Positions 1-8,226 of a stretch of 33,452 bases of DNA are shown here, one piece after another. Position numbers and translations under genes: made by a program. Numbering within the stretch: position 1 is the first letter of the stretch; every line of letters begins with the position of its first letter. This stretch comes from a virus. Location of the stretch: the IMG/VR virus record IMGVR_UViG_3300029787_000184, positions 1-33,452 of that record. One strand, written 5' to 3'. The notes beneath the pieces are model-generated. The model made no database searches, was not told the origin of the DNA, and saw nothing but the letters and a program-made list of their open reading frames with translations.

Positions 1-101
1 ATTTTGTCAAGCTGTTGTTTTACTTCCTTGACATCATCACTCATAGTTTCTTGTTTTTCTTCAATACGTTTTATTGTTGAGCGTACTAGCTCGTCCTTGT
101 A
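1..101. repeat. Terminal direct repeat, copy at left end (circular overlap)
   Basis: Bases 1-101 match bases 33352-33452 with one difference: t at position 3 against c at 33354. A near-perfect overlap of about 100 bases at both ends is the usual sign of a circular or circularly permuted phage genome cut open by an assembler. The difference changes a Lys codon synonymously (aaa/aag) in the gene that crosses the join. That suggests real population variation, or a read error at the contig edge. Confidence 0.95.
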
Positions 102-281
102 TTGAAATTCAACACTTGAAACCCCATCAGTTTTTAAATTTTCAATATCATCTGTATTTGATGCTACGCTACTTTGCAAAGTAAAATAAGTTGTTGCAAT
201 AGCAATCACACCACCTATTATAATACTGATTGTTTTTAAATCTAATGTTACATTTGTATCTTCACTAATCTTGTTTTTCAT
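1..281 (-). CDS. Membrane-anchored coiled-coil protein, N-terminal part (gene crosses the circular join)
   Basis: The gene starts with ATG at 281 (MKNKISEDTNV) and reads off the left end. Its remainder is at 33452-33315, giving a 105-residue protein once the ends are joined. Residues about 15-34 (KTISIIIGGVIAIATTYF) form one transmembrane helix. Residues about 45-105 are charged and heptad-like, including IKRIEEKQETM and VKEVKQQLDKI. The short cytoplasmic N-terminus, single helix and long coiled coil suit a small lysis accessory, spanin-like or holin-like protein, but I cannot assign a family. The start overlaps the end of the upstream gene (stop at 265) by 17 bp. Its stop overlaps the ATG of the exported thioredoxin-like gene as ATGA, so the two are probably translationally coupled. 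Confidence 0.85.
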   Translation of the reverse strand, partial: MKNKISEDTNVTLDLKTISIIIGGVIAIATTYFTLQSSVASNTDDIENLKTDGVSSVEFQYKDELVRSTIKRIEEKQETMSDDVKEVKQQLDK

Positions 282-519
282 CTTTTGTTATACTCCCATC
301 CTCTAAATTAATTGTTATTTTGCCATATTTTTCTTCTAGTTTATCCATATGATTTTTTTGATCTGCTTCTAGCTGAAAAGTATCTTGATATAATTGTTTT
401 ATTTCAGCTTCTAAAACTTGTAATTTTCTATTTTTGAAACCTATCTTTTGATCGTTTAAAGCAATACTTGATAAAATCTCTTTAATGTAATTTAATTCTT
501 CTTGACTAATTTTTTTCAT
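265..519 (-). CDS. Small coiled-coil protein of unknown function
   Basis: This 84-residue protein is almost entirely charged helix (MKKISQEELNYIKEIL, then FKNRKLQVLEAEIKQL). It ends in a short acidic tail after a KYGKITINLEDGSI segment. Proteins of this shape, with an N-terminal EEL-IKE helix, a central coiled coil and a terminal KYG-INLE-G motif, recur beside tail fibre genes in flavobacterial phages as I recall them. The role is unknown. It follows a 45 bp A/T-rich gap and overlaps the start of the membrane coiled-coil gene by 17 bp. It could be a tail fibre or lysis accessory. The reading frame is solid and the function is not assigned. Confidence 0.75.
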   Translation of the reverse strand: MKKISQEELNYIKEILSSIALNDQKIGFKNRKLQVLEAEIKQLYQDTFQLEADQKNHMDKLEEKYGKITINLEDGSITKDEKQD

Positions 520-564
520 AATTATTTTTTATTTTAAATATACGACATTATTTTTTTAATAATC

Positions 565-810
565 TTATATAAAGTCATCTTCATAGTTTTCTGGTAAATA
601 ACTTTCTATTTCTGCAATTTGTTCTTCCGTTAAAGCGTTTTTATATATGTCTTGTGCAAGTATATATTTAAAATGTATTTCTATTGCTTCTACTTTTTTA
701 TTGTTTGCTATTTGATCTAATTGCATAGGTAGTTGGTTTAGAATATTATCTATACCCTCTTGACCTTGTTGCTCCATACTTGCTGTATTTCTTTTTATTG
801 TTGTACTCAT
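565..810 (-). CDS. Small hypothetical protein downstream of tail fibre
   Basis: This 81-residue soluble acidic protein has no signal or membrane segment. It has an N-terminal Gln-rich helix, the central segment EAIEIHFKYILAQDIYKNAL and an acidic end (ENYEDDFI). The start ATG at 810 shares its A with the TAA of the tail fibre gene (TAATG), so translation is very likely coupled to the fibre. By position it could be a fibre assembly chaperone. That is inference only, as no family is recognised. Confidence 0.7.
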   Translation of the reverse strand: MSTTIKRNTASMEQQGQEGIDNILNQLPMQLDQIANNKKVEAIEIHFKYILAQDIYKNALTEEQIAEIESYLPENYEDDFI

Positions 811-3800
811 TATTTAGATTTTAATAATTCAATTTCTGCTTTTAGTTCTTGTATTGCTTTTACAAGCACAGGCACTAATCTGCCATAACTAGCTTCAAGT
901 TTTTCTGGATTGTTATCATATACAAGTTTTAAGTTTTCATCATCTACTTCTTGTAAATCTTGTGCTATAAACCCTAAATCTTTTTGACCTACTTTTGCAC
1001 CATCTCTTGTGTTCCAATCAAAAGTAACAGGTTTTAATTTATCTACTACATCTAAACCATAATTTGATGGCTGTATATTTTCTTTATCTCTTTTATCTGA
1101 TAAAGCTGTAATACTTGTTACTTGACATCTTAAAGTAGCTATTGATGAGTTTCCTAAAGTTATTTCATTATTAACTGTTGCAGAACTAGCTGCCGCATTA
1201 TAACCTATGATAGTATTGTTATCACCTGATGTTAAATCATTTGTACCACTACTACCTGCTGATCCACCTATAAGTGTGTTTTGCTCACCTGTAACTTGGT
1301 CTCCTGCTTCATATCCTAAAGCTGTATTATGGTCTCCTGTGGTTACATCTTCTAGAGATTCGTAACCAACAGCCGTATTTTTATTTCCAGATGTTTGAGA
1401 GTTTAATGCTTGATAACCAAAAGCAACTTGATGGTTACCACTTGATGTACTTGTACAGGCCTGAGAACCTATTACTGTATGCTGATTATAAGCACCACTT
1501 AAGGCATCTAAAGCCCTTTCACCAATTACAACAGAACTAGAAGCATTGACTAATTTACCTGCTTGATACCCTATATAAACAGACCTAGAATTTGTTGTAT
1601 GTCCTGTACCTGCATCTACACCTAAACAAACATTAAAATCTCCTGTCGTTATAGCATCTCCTGCATCGTGTCCTATTATCACGTTTGAATTTCCATCAGT
1701 CAAAGCATTACCTGCATTATCACCTATTACAAGATTGTTTGCTGGGTTACCACTTAAACCAGATGGTATGTTAATAAAATAAGCAGACGTTCCATCTATT
1801 GTTACATCACTTAAACCATTCAATGACGAAGCACCACCACCACCACCACTTGCATCTTCCCAAGCTACACCACTACCTGTCGATGTTAATACTTGACCAT
1901 CAGATCCTTGTGCGCCACTAACTTTAAGGTTTGCTAGATTTACAATACCTGTTGCTGTTATATCGTCAAAAGTTACATCATCAGTTGTTCTAACATTTTG
2001 ATCCATAGCATAAACCTCATTAGTGCCTTGACCTGTGTTAATTCCTGTACAAGTTAAAGTAGCAACGCCAGAAACATTAGAACCAAAAGTTATTTGACCA
2101 TATCCGTCTGATGTCATTATGTTATATAAACTACCACTATCAGAGTTACCTTTTATATAAAAAGATGAGCCGTCTTGCGTAAGGCTTCCGTCATCTTCAA
2201 AGCCTATTTCACCATATGTGTCTGTGTTACCTTGATAATCAGTACCTTTAAATACTAATTTGTGAGGCGCAGCATTATTGCTTGTACTTGTTGGGTTTAA
2301 AGTTATATCTCCTGAAACTTCTACACCACTACTTGTTGTTTCAAACTTTAAAGAATTGTCGTAATATAACTTAACACCTGCATCTGTAATAAAACGAGCC
2401 ATATATTCAGAAGCACCTTTATTTATTTGTACTTCTGTTCCATCACTTTGTATGCTTAAAACTCCAGTTCCTGATTCGTTTATATAAGAATTGCTACCAT
2501 CGTGATAGATTTGTAAATCATTTCCACCACCAAACTTTGCTTTAACATTATCTAAAAACGTAAAAGCTTTACTAACAATTACCTCTGTATCACCACCATC
2601 TAATTTAAAATATTCTGTTGTACCATCAGAGCCATCATCAGATTTAAATATAATATCACCATCATTAGTATTGTTAGTTATAGTTAAATCACCTGTGTTA
2701 TTTGTAATAAATGAATTTGTACCGTTGTGGCTAAGTCTTAAATCACCTCCACCACCTATTTTTAAAAGAACAGAATCAAGAAGTTTTATTTCTTTAGAAA
2801 AAATTACTTGCTCAGCGCCACCATCTACTTTAAAGTATTCAGTAGTTCCACTACTTCCATCATCAGACTTAAATATTATATCTTTGTCGTCAATACTTTG
2901 TTGAATAATCAAGTCACCTGTTCCTACTTGGTCTATATAAGAATTACTACCATCGTGATAGATTTGCAAGTCTCCTGTTAGTTGTACTGAATTACCAAAC
3001 AAAAGTTTTACACTATCAATAAATTGCATTGTTTTAGCAACTTGTGTTAAGCCATATGTACCATCTAATTTTATATAATCAGTTAAACCCCCTGAGCCAT
3101 CATCTGACTGAAAATGTATGTCTTTATTATCAACATTATTTCTTATGTATAAATCACCTGTTCCTACTTGGTCTATATAAGAGTTACTGGCATCGTGGTA
3201 TATTTGTAAATCACCAAGCGAATCACCACCAAATGCAATAGTACTATTATCAGGAAATTTAGTAAATAATCTCCCTCCACCTTGACCTCCTTTACTTCCA
3301 TCTAACCTAAAGTATTCAGTCGTACCATCAGAGCCATCATCACAATTAAAAATAATATCTTTGTCATTTGCATCATTTGTAATTTCTAAATTACCTGTTG
3401 AATTAGTAATCACACTACTTGTACCATTATGTATAAAGTGAAAATCAAAAGAATCACCTAACGATATATATTTACTATCTGCTTGTTTAATAGTTTTAGA
3501 AAAAATTATACTAGTATCACCACCATCAACTCTAAAATATTCAGCTACACCATTACTTCCATCATCTGATTCAAATATTATATCACTATCATTTGCACCT
3601 TGCGTAATTTTTAAGTTTCCAGTTTCGTTTATTATAAAAGAATCGGTCCCATTATGATTTATTTTTAAGTCATTTCCAGTACCGATATTAAGTGTGTTGC
3701 TATCTAATACATTTAAGTCTCCTGCAAAAGTTGCATCTGTATAAAAGTTTATTATGTCAGAAGTATCTTCTGTAAACCTCATAAACTCAGTACCACCTGT

Positions 3801-4847
3801 AAAGAATCTCAATCTATCATCAATGTCCTCACTTATATAAGTATGACTGCCACCACCAAAATATAATTTTTTAGCTACAGAAATACTTATATCACCTGCA
3901 AAAGTTGCATTTTGTGATGAGTCTATTGTTAGTGCTAAAGTATCTACGTCATCACCACCTCCACCAGTTCTAATTTGTAATACTCCACTTCCTGCGCTAG
4001 CACCATATGCTCTGATTCTTATATTATCTCCTGATCTATCTAATACACCTGAACTTGTTTGTGAAGCTATTAAAGAACCATTCCAAACTATTGGACCACC
4101 TACCTCTAATTTTTCAGAGGGTGAAGTTATTCCAATACCTACGTTACCTCCAAAAGTTGAAACACCATTACTATCTATTGTTAATCTTGTTGTATTATTT
4201 GTATTAAGTACTAAATCTGCATCAGAATCAATAATTAGTTTTTCTCCTGTATCTGCATATTGTATATATGCTCTTTCGTTTGTTGTTTGGTGAAAAGATA
4301 ATTTTGGATTTCCAGTAGCAGAGGAATCAATTATTTTAATTTCTCCACTTGTTGTTACATCTCCTGCAAAAGTTGCATTACCCCCAGCGGACATATCAAG
4401 AGTTAAAGCTGTAATTGTAGAACCATCATCATTTCCTTTGAATATTATATCTTTATCTGAAACATTTGATTGAATTACAAAATCAGTTGAAGAATTAGAA
4501 AAAGTACCTATTGTAGTACCAGCATCTTTAAAAAGAATATCACCACCATCAGCATCAAGACTTAAATCACCAGCAACATCAATAGTAAAATCACCACTAC
4601 CACTTTCTGTTAAAGTTGTTGCGTTACTACCATCACCAGTAATTGAGATTGATCCTTGTACTTGTAGAGTATCAGATCCACTTGGAGTTGCACCAATACC
4701 AACTTTTGCAGTAGATAAAAATAGTTGTGAGTTGTTACCACTACCATCAGTAATTTGTTGAGGTGTTGAATCTAATATAGTGCTACCAGTTGTTTTTAGT
4801 AGCCCTACATAAGTAACCGAAATTTGTGTATTAGTTAGTGTTGCCAT
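810..4847 (-). CDS. Tail fibre / receptor-binding protein with C-terminal S74 autocleaving chaperone
   Basis: This 1345-residue protein is a long fibre. Residues about 1-370 are Gly/Ser/Asp-rich beta sequence with several FAGD segments. They are followed by six repeats of 75-80 residues built around DLQIYHDGSNSYI and a DKDI-F-SDDGS unit. Residues about 1035-1220 hold roughly ten shorter Asn/Gly repeats (GNKNTAVGYESL type) like those in trimeric beta-roll stalks and heads. The C-terminus is a peptidase S74 intramolecular chaperone. The motif SDKRDKENI starts at Ser1250 with Lys1255, the expected Ser/Lys cleavage pair, and is followed by LKPVTFDWN and LGFIAQDLQEV. A fragment of about 96 residues should be released after trimer folding. 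It is the largest gene in the genome and is likely to set host range. Confidence 0.93.
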   Translation of the reverse strand: MATLTNTQISVTYVGLLKTTGSTILDSTPQQITDGSGNNSQLFLSTAKVGIGATPSGSDTLQVQGSISITGDGSNATTLTESGSGDFTIDVAGDLSLDADGGDILFKDAGTTIGTFSNSSTDFVIQSNVSDKDIIFKGNDDGSTITALTLDMSAGGNATFAGDVTTSGEIKIIDSSATGNPKLSFHQTTNERAYIQYADTGEKLIIDSDADLVLNTNNTTRLTIDSNGVSTFGGNVGIGITSPSEKLEVGGPIVWNGSLIASQTSSGVLDRSGDNIRIRAYGASAGSGVLQIRTGGGGDDVDTLALTIDSSQNATFAGDISISVAKKLYFGGGSHTYISEDIDDRLRFFTGGTEFMRFTEDTSDIINFYTDATFAGDLNVLDSNTLNIGTGNDLKINHNGTDSFIINETGNLKITQGANDSDIIFESDDGSNGVAEYFRVDGGDTSIIFSKTIKQADSKYISLGDSFDFHFIHNGTSSVITNSTGNLEITNDANDKDIIFNCDDGSDGTTEYFRLDGSKGGQGGGRLFTKFPDNSTIAFGGDSLGDLQIYHDASNSYIDQVGTGDLYIRNNVDNKDIHFQSDDGSGGLTDYIKLDGTYGLTQVAKTMQFIDSVKLLFGNSVQLTGDLQIYHDGSNSYIDQVGTGDLIIQQSIDDKDIIFKSDDGSSGTTEYFKVDGGAEQVIFSKEIKLLDSVLLKIGGGGDLRLSHNGTNSFITNNTGDLTITNNTNDGDIIFKSDDGSDGTTEYFKLDGGDTEVIVSKAFTFLDNVKAKFGGGNDLQIYHDGSNSYINESGTGVLSIQSDGTEVQINKGASEYMARFITDAGVKLYYDNSLKFETTSSGVEVSGDITLNPTSTSNNAAPHKLVFKGTDYQGNTDTYGEIGFEDDGSLTQDGSSFYIKGNSDSGSLYNIMTSDGYGQITFGSNVSGVATLTCTGINTGQGTNEVYAMDQNVRTTDDVTFDDITATGIVNLANLKVSGAQGSDGQVLTSTGSGVAWEDASGGGGGASSLNGLSDVTIDGTSAYFINIPSGLSGNPANNLVIGDNAGNALTDGNSNVIIGHDAGDAITTGDFNVCLGVDAGTGHTTNSRSVYIGYQAGKLVNASSSVVIGERALDALSGAYNQHTVIGSQACTSTSSGNHQVAFGYQALNSQTSGNKNTAVGYESLEDVTTGDHNTALGYEAGDQVTGEQNTLIGGSAGSSGTNDLTSGDNNTIIGYNAAASSATVNNEITLGNSSIATLRCQVTSITALSDKRDKENIQPSNYGLDVVDKLKPVTFDWNTRDGAKVGQKDLGFIAQDLQEVDDENLKLVYDNNPEKLEASYGRLVPVLVKAIQELKAEIELLKSK
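1185..1740 (-). repeat. Short Asn/Gly beta-roll-like repeats in the tail fibre
   Basis: About ten units of 18-24 residues each carry an (N/V)-x-(V/A)-x-G-x-x-(A/S) core, for example NLVIGDNAGNAL, HQVAFGYQALNS and HNTALGYEAGDQ. The pattern resembles the head and stalk repeats of trimeric adhesins and other phage fibres that end in an S74 chaperone. It lies between the shaft repeats and the self-cleaving C-terminus, so it is a likely distal receptor-contact region. Confidence 0.75.
2430..3720 (-). repeat. Six tandem coding repeats of 225-240 bp in the tail fibre
   Basis: A block centred on the codons for IYHDGSNSYI recurs with anchor points at about 2501, 2726, 2954, 3194, 3428 and 3653. The spacings are 225, 228, 240, 234 and 225 bp, all multiples of three. 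Copies 1, 3 and 4 are most alike at DNA level. Copies 5 and 6 have drifted. Each protein unit carries a DKDI-F-SDDGS-TEYF-LDG segment. This is an expandable fibre shaft that could change length by in-frame recombination. Confidence 0.85.
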
Positions 4848-4916
4848 TTACTATTTTTTTTAAATAAACTAATAATTTTTTTACATTATTTTGTTTAGGT
4901 TTACTGTTTCTTTTTT

Positions 4917-5417
4917 TCATAAAACCCACCCATTAAATAAACTATCTTTGTCAGGGAATATATCATCATTTGTGTTGCTTGTATATTCTGGAAAACTACT
5001 ATTATTAAAGCTTAGATAATCAATTAATCTTCTTGTATAATATTCAGCTATGTCTCTTTCCTTTTTTACTAAATAATCTATTTCATTTTTACTTACACTT
5101 TCTGCATTTTCGCTTGTATGCTTGAAAACGCCACCATTTTTAATTTGATATGCTGCAAAAGGCAAATAGTCTGCCATAGCATAATGTATCAGCATTGGTT
5201 GTACGTATGTGGTTGTTAGTGTTAAATATGCGCCACTTAAATTACCAGCATTTATTTTTGTAACGATAGCATTGTACAAATCAGTGCCTAAATAATTTCT
5301 AATATGTATCTCTTGTGCAATTTTTATAAAGTGTATAAACTTGTCTGTATCAACGTTTCCATCAAGGATCGTGTTTTGTACTAATTGTTTTCGTGTTATA
5401 AATAAAGTAGTTGCCAT
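4917..5417 (-). CDS. Head-tail connector / head completion protein (DUF6712-like)
   Basis: This 166-residue helical protein starts MATTLFITRKQLVQNTILDG and contains KIAQEIHIRNYLGTDLY, a segment I associate with the DUF6712-type adaptors of Bacteroidota phages. It has a long C-terminal helix (YYTRRLIDYL) and a disordered acidic tail. It starts 5 bp after the portal stop. That is the classic position for the adaptor that binds the portal ring and begins the neck. The family assignment is from memory of conserved segments. The role as a structural connector is well supported by the position. Confidence 0.75.
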   Translation of the reverse strand: MATTLFITRKQLVQNTILDGNVDTDKFIHFIKIAQEIHIRNYLGTDLYNAIVTKINAGNLSGAYLTLTTTYVQPMLIHYAMADYLPFAAYQIKNGGVFKHTSENAESVSKNEIDYLVKKERDIAEYYTRRLIDYLSFNNSSFPEYTSNTNDDIFPDKDSLFNGWVL

Positions 5418-5421
5418 TTTA

Positions 5422-7194
5422 TTATCTAGGGTTTAAGTATCCTTGGTTTGGCATATCAATTGGTCGCATAGCCACTTCCCTTGGGTTTTGGTTTTTCTTT
5501 GGTGCTGCTGGACCTTCAAATCTAGCCCCTTTTCTGTCATCAATTGGTAACGCACTAATTATTTTTCTTGCTCTTCCTACGGATATTTTTTTGTTGCCTT
5601 TCTTTAAATATATTCTACGAAGCCAAACGTGATGGCAATTGGCACCACCCTTGTATTTCCATATATTATATCCACCCAAATTTGTACCTGCAGGGCTAAA
5701 TTCTTTATTTGCTAAGCTTTTTTTATTTAGATCTTCAACACGATAAACTCGATTAGCGTTCAGCATTTTTCTACAAAATTCTCTTGTAATTACTTTGCCA
5801 TCTTCGTCTATTGTCAATTCACCAGAATACGCATAACGTACTTTAAATAAACTTGTATCTTGTTTGCTTTTTTTTCTTGCATCGCCAGTCATTACACTAG
5901 CAAACTCAAAATAACTTTGAATTTGGCTTTCATCTTCTAATGCTGGTCTTTCATCAATCAACTCCCAATCATCACCCATTTCCTCACCTTTTGAAATTAA
6001 ATCATCAGCCAAAACAGACATACTTTCAGTATCTAAATAAACATCACTTGATAGTTCATTTTTTACACCAGTTTCTTCTTCTCTTGTTTCTTCATCTTCA
6101 ACATTATCTAAGTCTGTAAACTCTAACGGCTGAAGCGTTTTAAAGTACAAATTAAGGCTGATTTTGTTATAAGCTAATATTTGTTCAAAACTGTTAATTA
6201 AAAGCGTTTGAAACGGCCTAATAACTGTGTTATCCATTAATATAGAAGCTGTTTTTAATTCGTCAGCATTATTACCTAAACCTGTTTGATCTTTTATACC
6301 CAATAGCATTGGACTTACAACTCTATGACTAACCATTATTTTTCTTGTGCTTTCGCTTGATAAAAACTCATACTGATTATGTGCATCACTTAATTGTACT
6401 GGTTCTAAATTTGCTTGACTTTCTGGGTTATCATTAAATGCTAAGATAAATTTACCTGCGTTACTGCTGCCTGAAAATTTTTGATATATTCTTTGCTCAA
6501 TCAATTCTCTTTCTTCTTCGTTTGGCACCCCGTTGTTAAAGTTTATAAGCATTGATGGGGCAAGACCATTCATTATATTATTTAAATGATAGTTTGAAAC
6601 TTCTTCTTCTAGTTCGCTATATTGCAAACCACCTTGATAATCAACAGGCGAGTAATAAAAAAAACCTGCTCTATAAGGCTTGATGTACATTATCTCTAAA
6701 CTTTCTTTACTTTTACCAAAGGCTGGTATTCTTTTTAATTCTGTATTTTGTTTTACTTTAGTCCAATCACTTGCGTAATAATATGCTTTAATTTCACCAT
6801 CTTCACTTTTTTCCGCCCTTAATGTTTCGACAGGAATGTGTTCTAACTCAGCAATTCTAGATCGATCTTGTGAATAAATAACTTGTACGGCACACTGACC
6901 CATTAATTTTAAATCATAACATAATTTTCTAACACAATCATCAGTAAATAAAACTTTCATCTGTGCATATTCATTTGGCTTTCTGTTGCTGTCTGTTGCA
7001 TCTAAACCTTTACCAAATATCATTTCACTAATTCCGTTGATTATAGCATTGTTTGTTGGGCTGCCGTTGTATCGATCAATTAAATACTGAAAATACATAT
7101 TATCTTCACCATAAAAGATATATTCTTTATTACGCACCTCTTTTATTTCTGGGCTTGTATATGTGCTTAAATTGATTACTCTTAAATCACTCAT
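5422..7194 (-). CDS. Portal protein with C-terminal extension domain
   Basis: This 590-residue protein forms the dodecameric DNA channel at one capsid vertex. The first roughly 370 residues have portal character: YIFYGEDNMYFQYLIDRYNG, NAIINGISEMIFG, and the segment LLGIKDQTGLGNNADELKT that occurs in portals near the clip/stem region. After an acidic linker (about 355-430), residues about 430-560 form a second domain with KVRYAYSG, TREFCRKMLNA and GGANCHHVWLRR. I recall this domain appended to portals in Bacteroidota phages, but I do not know its function. It sits 4 bp after the preceding structural gene and 5 bp before the connector gene. Confidence 0.88.
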   Translation of the reverse strand: MSDLRVINLSTYTSPEIKEVRNKEYIFYGEDNMYFQYLIDRYNGSPTNNAIINGISEMIFGKGLDATDSNRKPNEYAQMKVLFTDDCVRKLCYDLKLMGQCAVQVIYSQDRSRIAELEHIPVETLRAEKSEDGEIKAYYYASDWTKVKQNTELKRIPAFGKSKESLEIMYIKPYRAGFFYYSPVDYQGGLQYSELEEEVSNYHLNNIMNGLAPSMLINFNNGVPNEEERELIEQRIYQKFSGSSNAGKFILAFNDNPESQANLEPVQLSDAHNQYEFLSSESTRKIMVSHRVVSPMLLGIKDQTGLGNNADELKTASILMDNTVIRPFQTLLINSFEQILAYNKISLNLYFKTLQPLEFTDLDNVEDEETREEETGVKNELSSDVYLDTESMSVLADDLISKGEEMGDDWELIDERPALEDESQIQSYFEFASVMTGDARKKSKQDTSLFKVRYAYSGELTIDEDGKVITREFCRKMLNANRVYRVEDLNKKSLANKEFSPAGTNLGGYNIWKYKGGANCHHVWLRRIYLKKGNKKISVGRARKIISALPIDDRKGARFEGPAAPKKNQNPREVAMRPIDMPNQGYLNPR

Positions 7195-7198
7195 ATTT

Positions 7199-7570
7199 TT
7201 ATATTATAACATATTCATCGTCATTCATAGCTGCTGCGTTGCTTGTTGTGTATTCGCCACTATTGATTGTAAAACTACCATTACCTATTGTTTGATCTGT
7301 TACAAATATTTTATCACGATATATGATAGAACTACTACCATTCTTTACAACAATATTGTAGAATCTACCTTCTTTTAAAATAGAAGAACCAGAATCTGTA
7401 TATGCGTTTGGTATTTGTAAATAGTTTTTATCTACTGACCAGCTACTAGAACTATATGTGTATGTTTTGTTTGTTGATTCATCAGTTACTTCCATAGTGC
7501 CAGTTGTATCGTAACTTCTTGGAATTACTTTAATTGTTTGTGAACTAGCACTTGTTGTAAGAATCTTCAT
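7199..7570 (-). CDS. Putative virion-associated protein of unknown function
   Basis: This 123-residue all-beta-looking protein has the segments TIKVIPRSYD, EGRFYNIVVK and IIYRDKIFVTDQT, and ends with a Gly/Ser/Thr stretch. The IYRDKIFVTDQ core recurs in small structural proteins of flavobacterial phages as I recall them. The start ATG at 7570 follows the leader GTTATATAATT, shared with two other structural genes. It lies directly after a strong terminator and 4 bp before the portal gene. A head decoration or neck role is plausible but unproven. Confidence 0.72.
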   Translation of the reverse strand: MKILTTSASSQTIKVIPRSYDTTGTMEVTDESTNKTYTYSSSSWSVDKNYLQIPNAYTDSGSSILKEGRFYNIVVKNGSSSIIYRDKIFVTDQTIGNGSFTINSGEYTTSNAAAMNDDEYVII

Positions 7571-7602
7571 AATTATATAACAAAGAAAATAATAATTTTT
7601 GT

Positions 7603-7629
7603 AAAAAAAAAGAGGGCATATAGCCCTCC
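7603..7629 (-). terminator. Rho-independent terminator after the major tail protein gene
   Basis: On the minus strand the stem GAGGGC / GCCCTC closes a five-base TATAT loop and is followed at once by nine T residues (7611-7603). It lies 24 bp after the stop of the major tail protein gene. Most of a transcript reading that gene would end here, separating the highly expressed capsid and tail tube genes from the portal and fibre genes. Confidence 0.9.
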
Positions 7630-7653
7630 TTAATTTATATATACTTCCCTTGT

Positions 7654-8175
7654 CTAATTTGGTGCAATTGGTGAAGTAGCATCATCACTCGGTGCTGAAG
7701 CACAGAAGAATGGTGGTGCTGTTTCTTGTGCTACTAATGTTAAAGTAAAACCACTCATATCACCCATAGCTGCTCCAGTCGCCATTGTGCCACCAGATAC
7801 CTCGCATCCGTGCTCTTTACCTAATAAAAATGCGTTACCATTATAATCAACCACTACCACTTGTGGTCTGCCGTGTGCAAGTAATTTAATTTGCTCTTGC
7901 GTTGCTTTTTCTAGGAATTGTAAAGTTACACTCAAAGTACTTTCATAAAAAGTAGTTCCATTTTCTCTAGATGAATTAATTGCTGTTTCCAACGAAGAAT
8001 TACCCTTTAAATCATATCTAAAAAAATCAACTGAACCATCTAAAGTAACACTACCATCACCTGAAATAGCTAGATCACGGGTTGTATTTGAATAATTTGA
8101 AAAGAAAATATACCTTAAACCACCTACTCCTGATTTACAAGGTAAACTTCTTCCATTTGTTATATTACAAGCCAT
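7654..8175 (-). CDS. Major tail (tube) protein
   Basis: The protein is 173 residues long. Its N-terminus MACNITNGRSLPCKSGVGGL, followed by RYIFFSNYS, matches the tail tube type I recall in Bacteroidota siphophages (a start with Cys and GR-LPCK, then an aromatic Tyr/Phe strand). The centre is a beta-rich domain with FYESTLSVTLQF and PQVVVVDYNGNAFLLG, and the end is flexible and Ser/Pro-rich. It should polymerise around the tape measure. It lies 52 bp after the major capsid stop with a hairpin between them, and is followed by a strong terminator, as suits a very abundant virion protein. It sits far from the chaperone and tape-measure genes, which is unusual. Confidence 0.8.
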   Translation of the reverse strand: MACNITNGRSLPCKSGVGGLRYIFFSNYSNTTRDLAISGDGSVTLDGSVDFFRYDLKGNSSLETAINSSRENGTTFYESTLSVTLQFLEKATQEQIKLLAHGRPQVVVVDYNGNAFLLGKEHGCEVSGGTMATGAAMGDMSGFTLTLVAQETAPPFFCASAPSDDATSPIAPN

Positions 8176-8190
8176 ATCATTTATTTTTAT

Positions 8191-8212
8191 AAGGGGGGCT
8201 TTACACCCCCTT
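8191..8212 (-). promoter_or_regulatory. GC-rich hairpin between major capsid and major tail genes
   Basis: A seven-pair stem (AAGGGGG / CCCCCTT) with a loop of about eight bases lies in the 51 bp gap. On the minus strand it is followed by ATAAAAA and not a T-run, so it is at best a weak terminator. It could instead be a 3'-end stabiliser or RNA-processing site that sets the capsid-to-tail-tube ratio. Confidence 0.6.
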
Positions 8213-8226
8213 GATTAATTTAACAA

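Noticed and set aside
2430-3720. Regular repeats considered as a CRISPR array
   Set aside because: The units are 225-240 bp, in frame, diverged and coding, with no short identical repeats or unique spacers.
7571-7581. TATAAT within the GTTATATAATT leader considered as a -10 promoter box
   Set aside because: It abuts the ATG, which would put the transcript start inside the coding region. Bacteroidota promoters use TAnnTTTG instead. A translation-leader role is more likely.
8191-8212. Hairpin considered as a strong Rho-independent terminator
   Set aside because: On the coding strand it is followed by ATAAAAA instead of a T-run, so it is kept only as a weak terminator or processing site.
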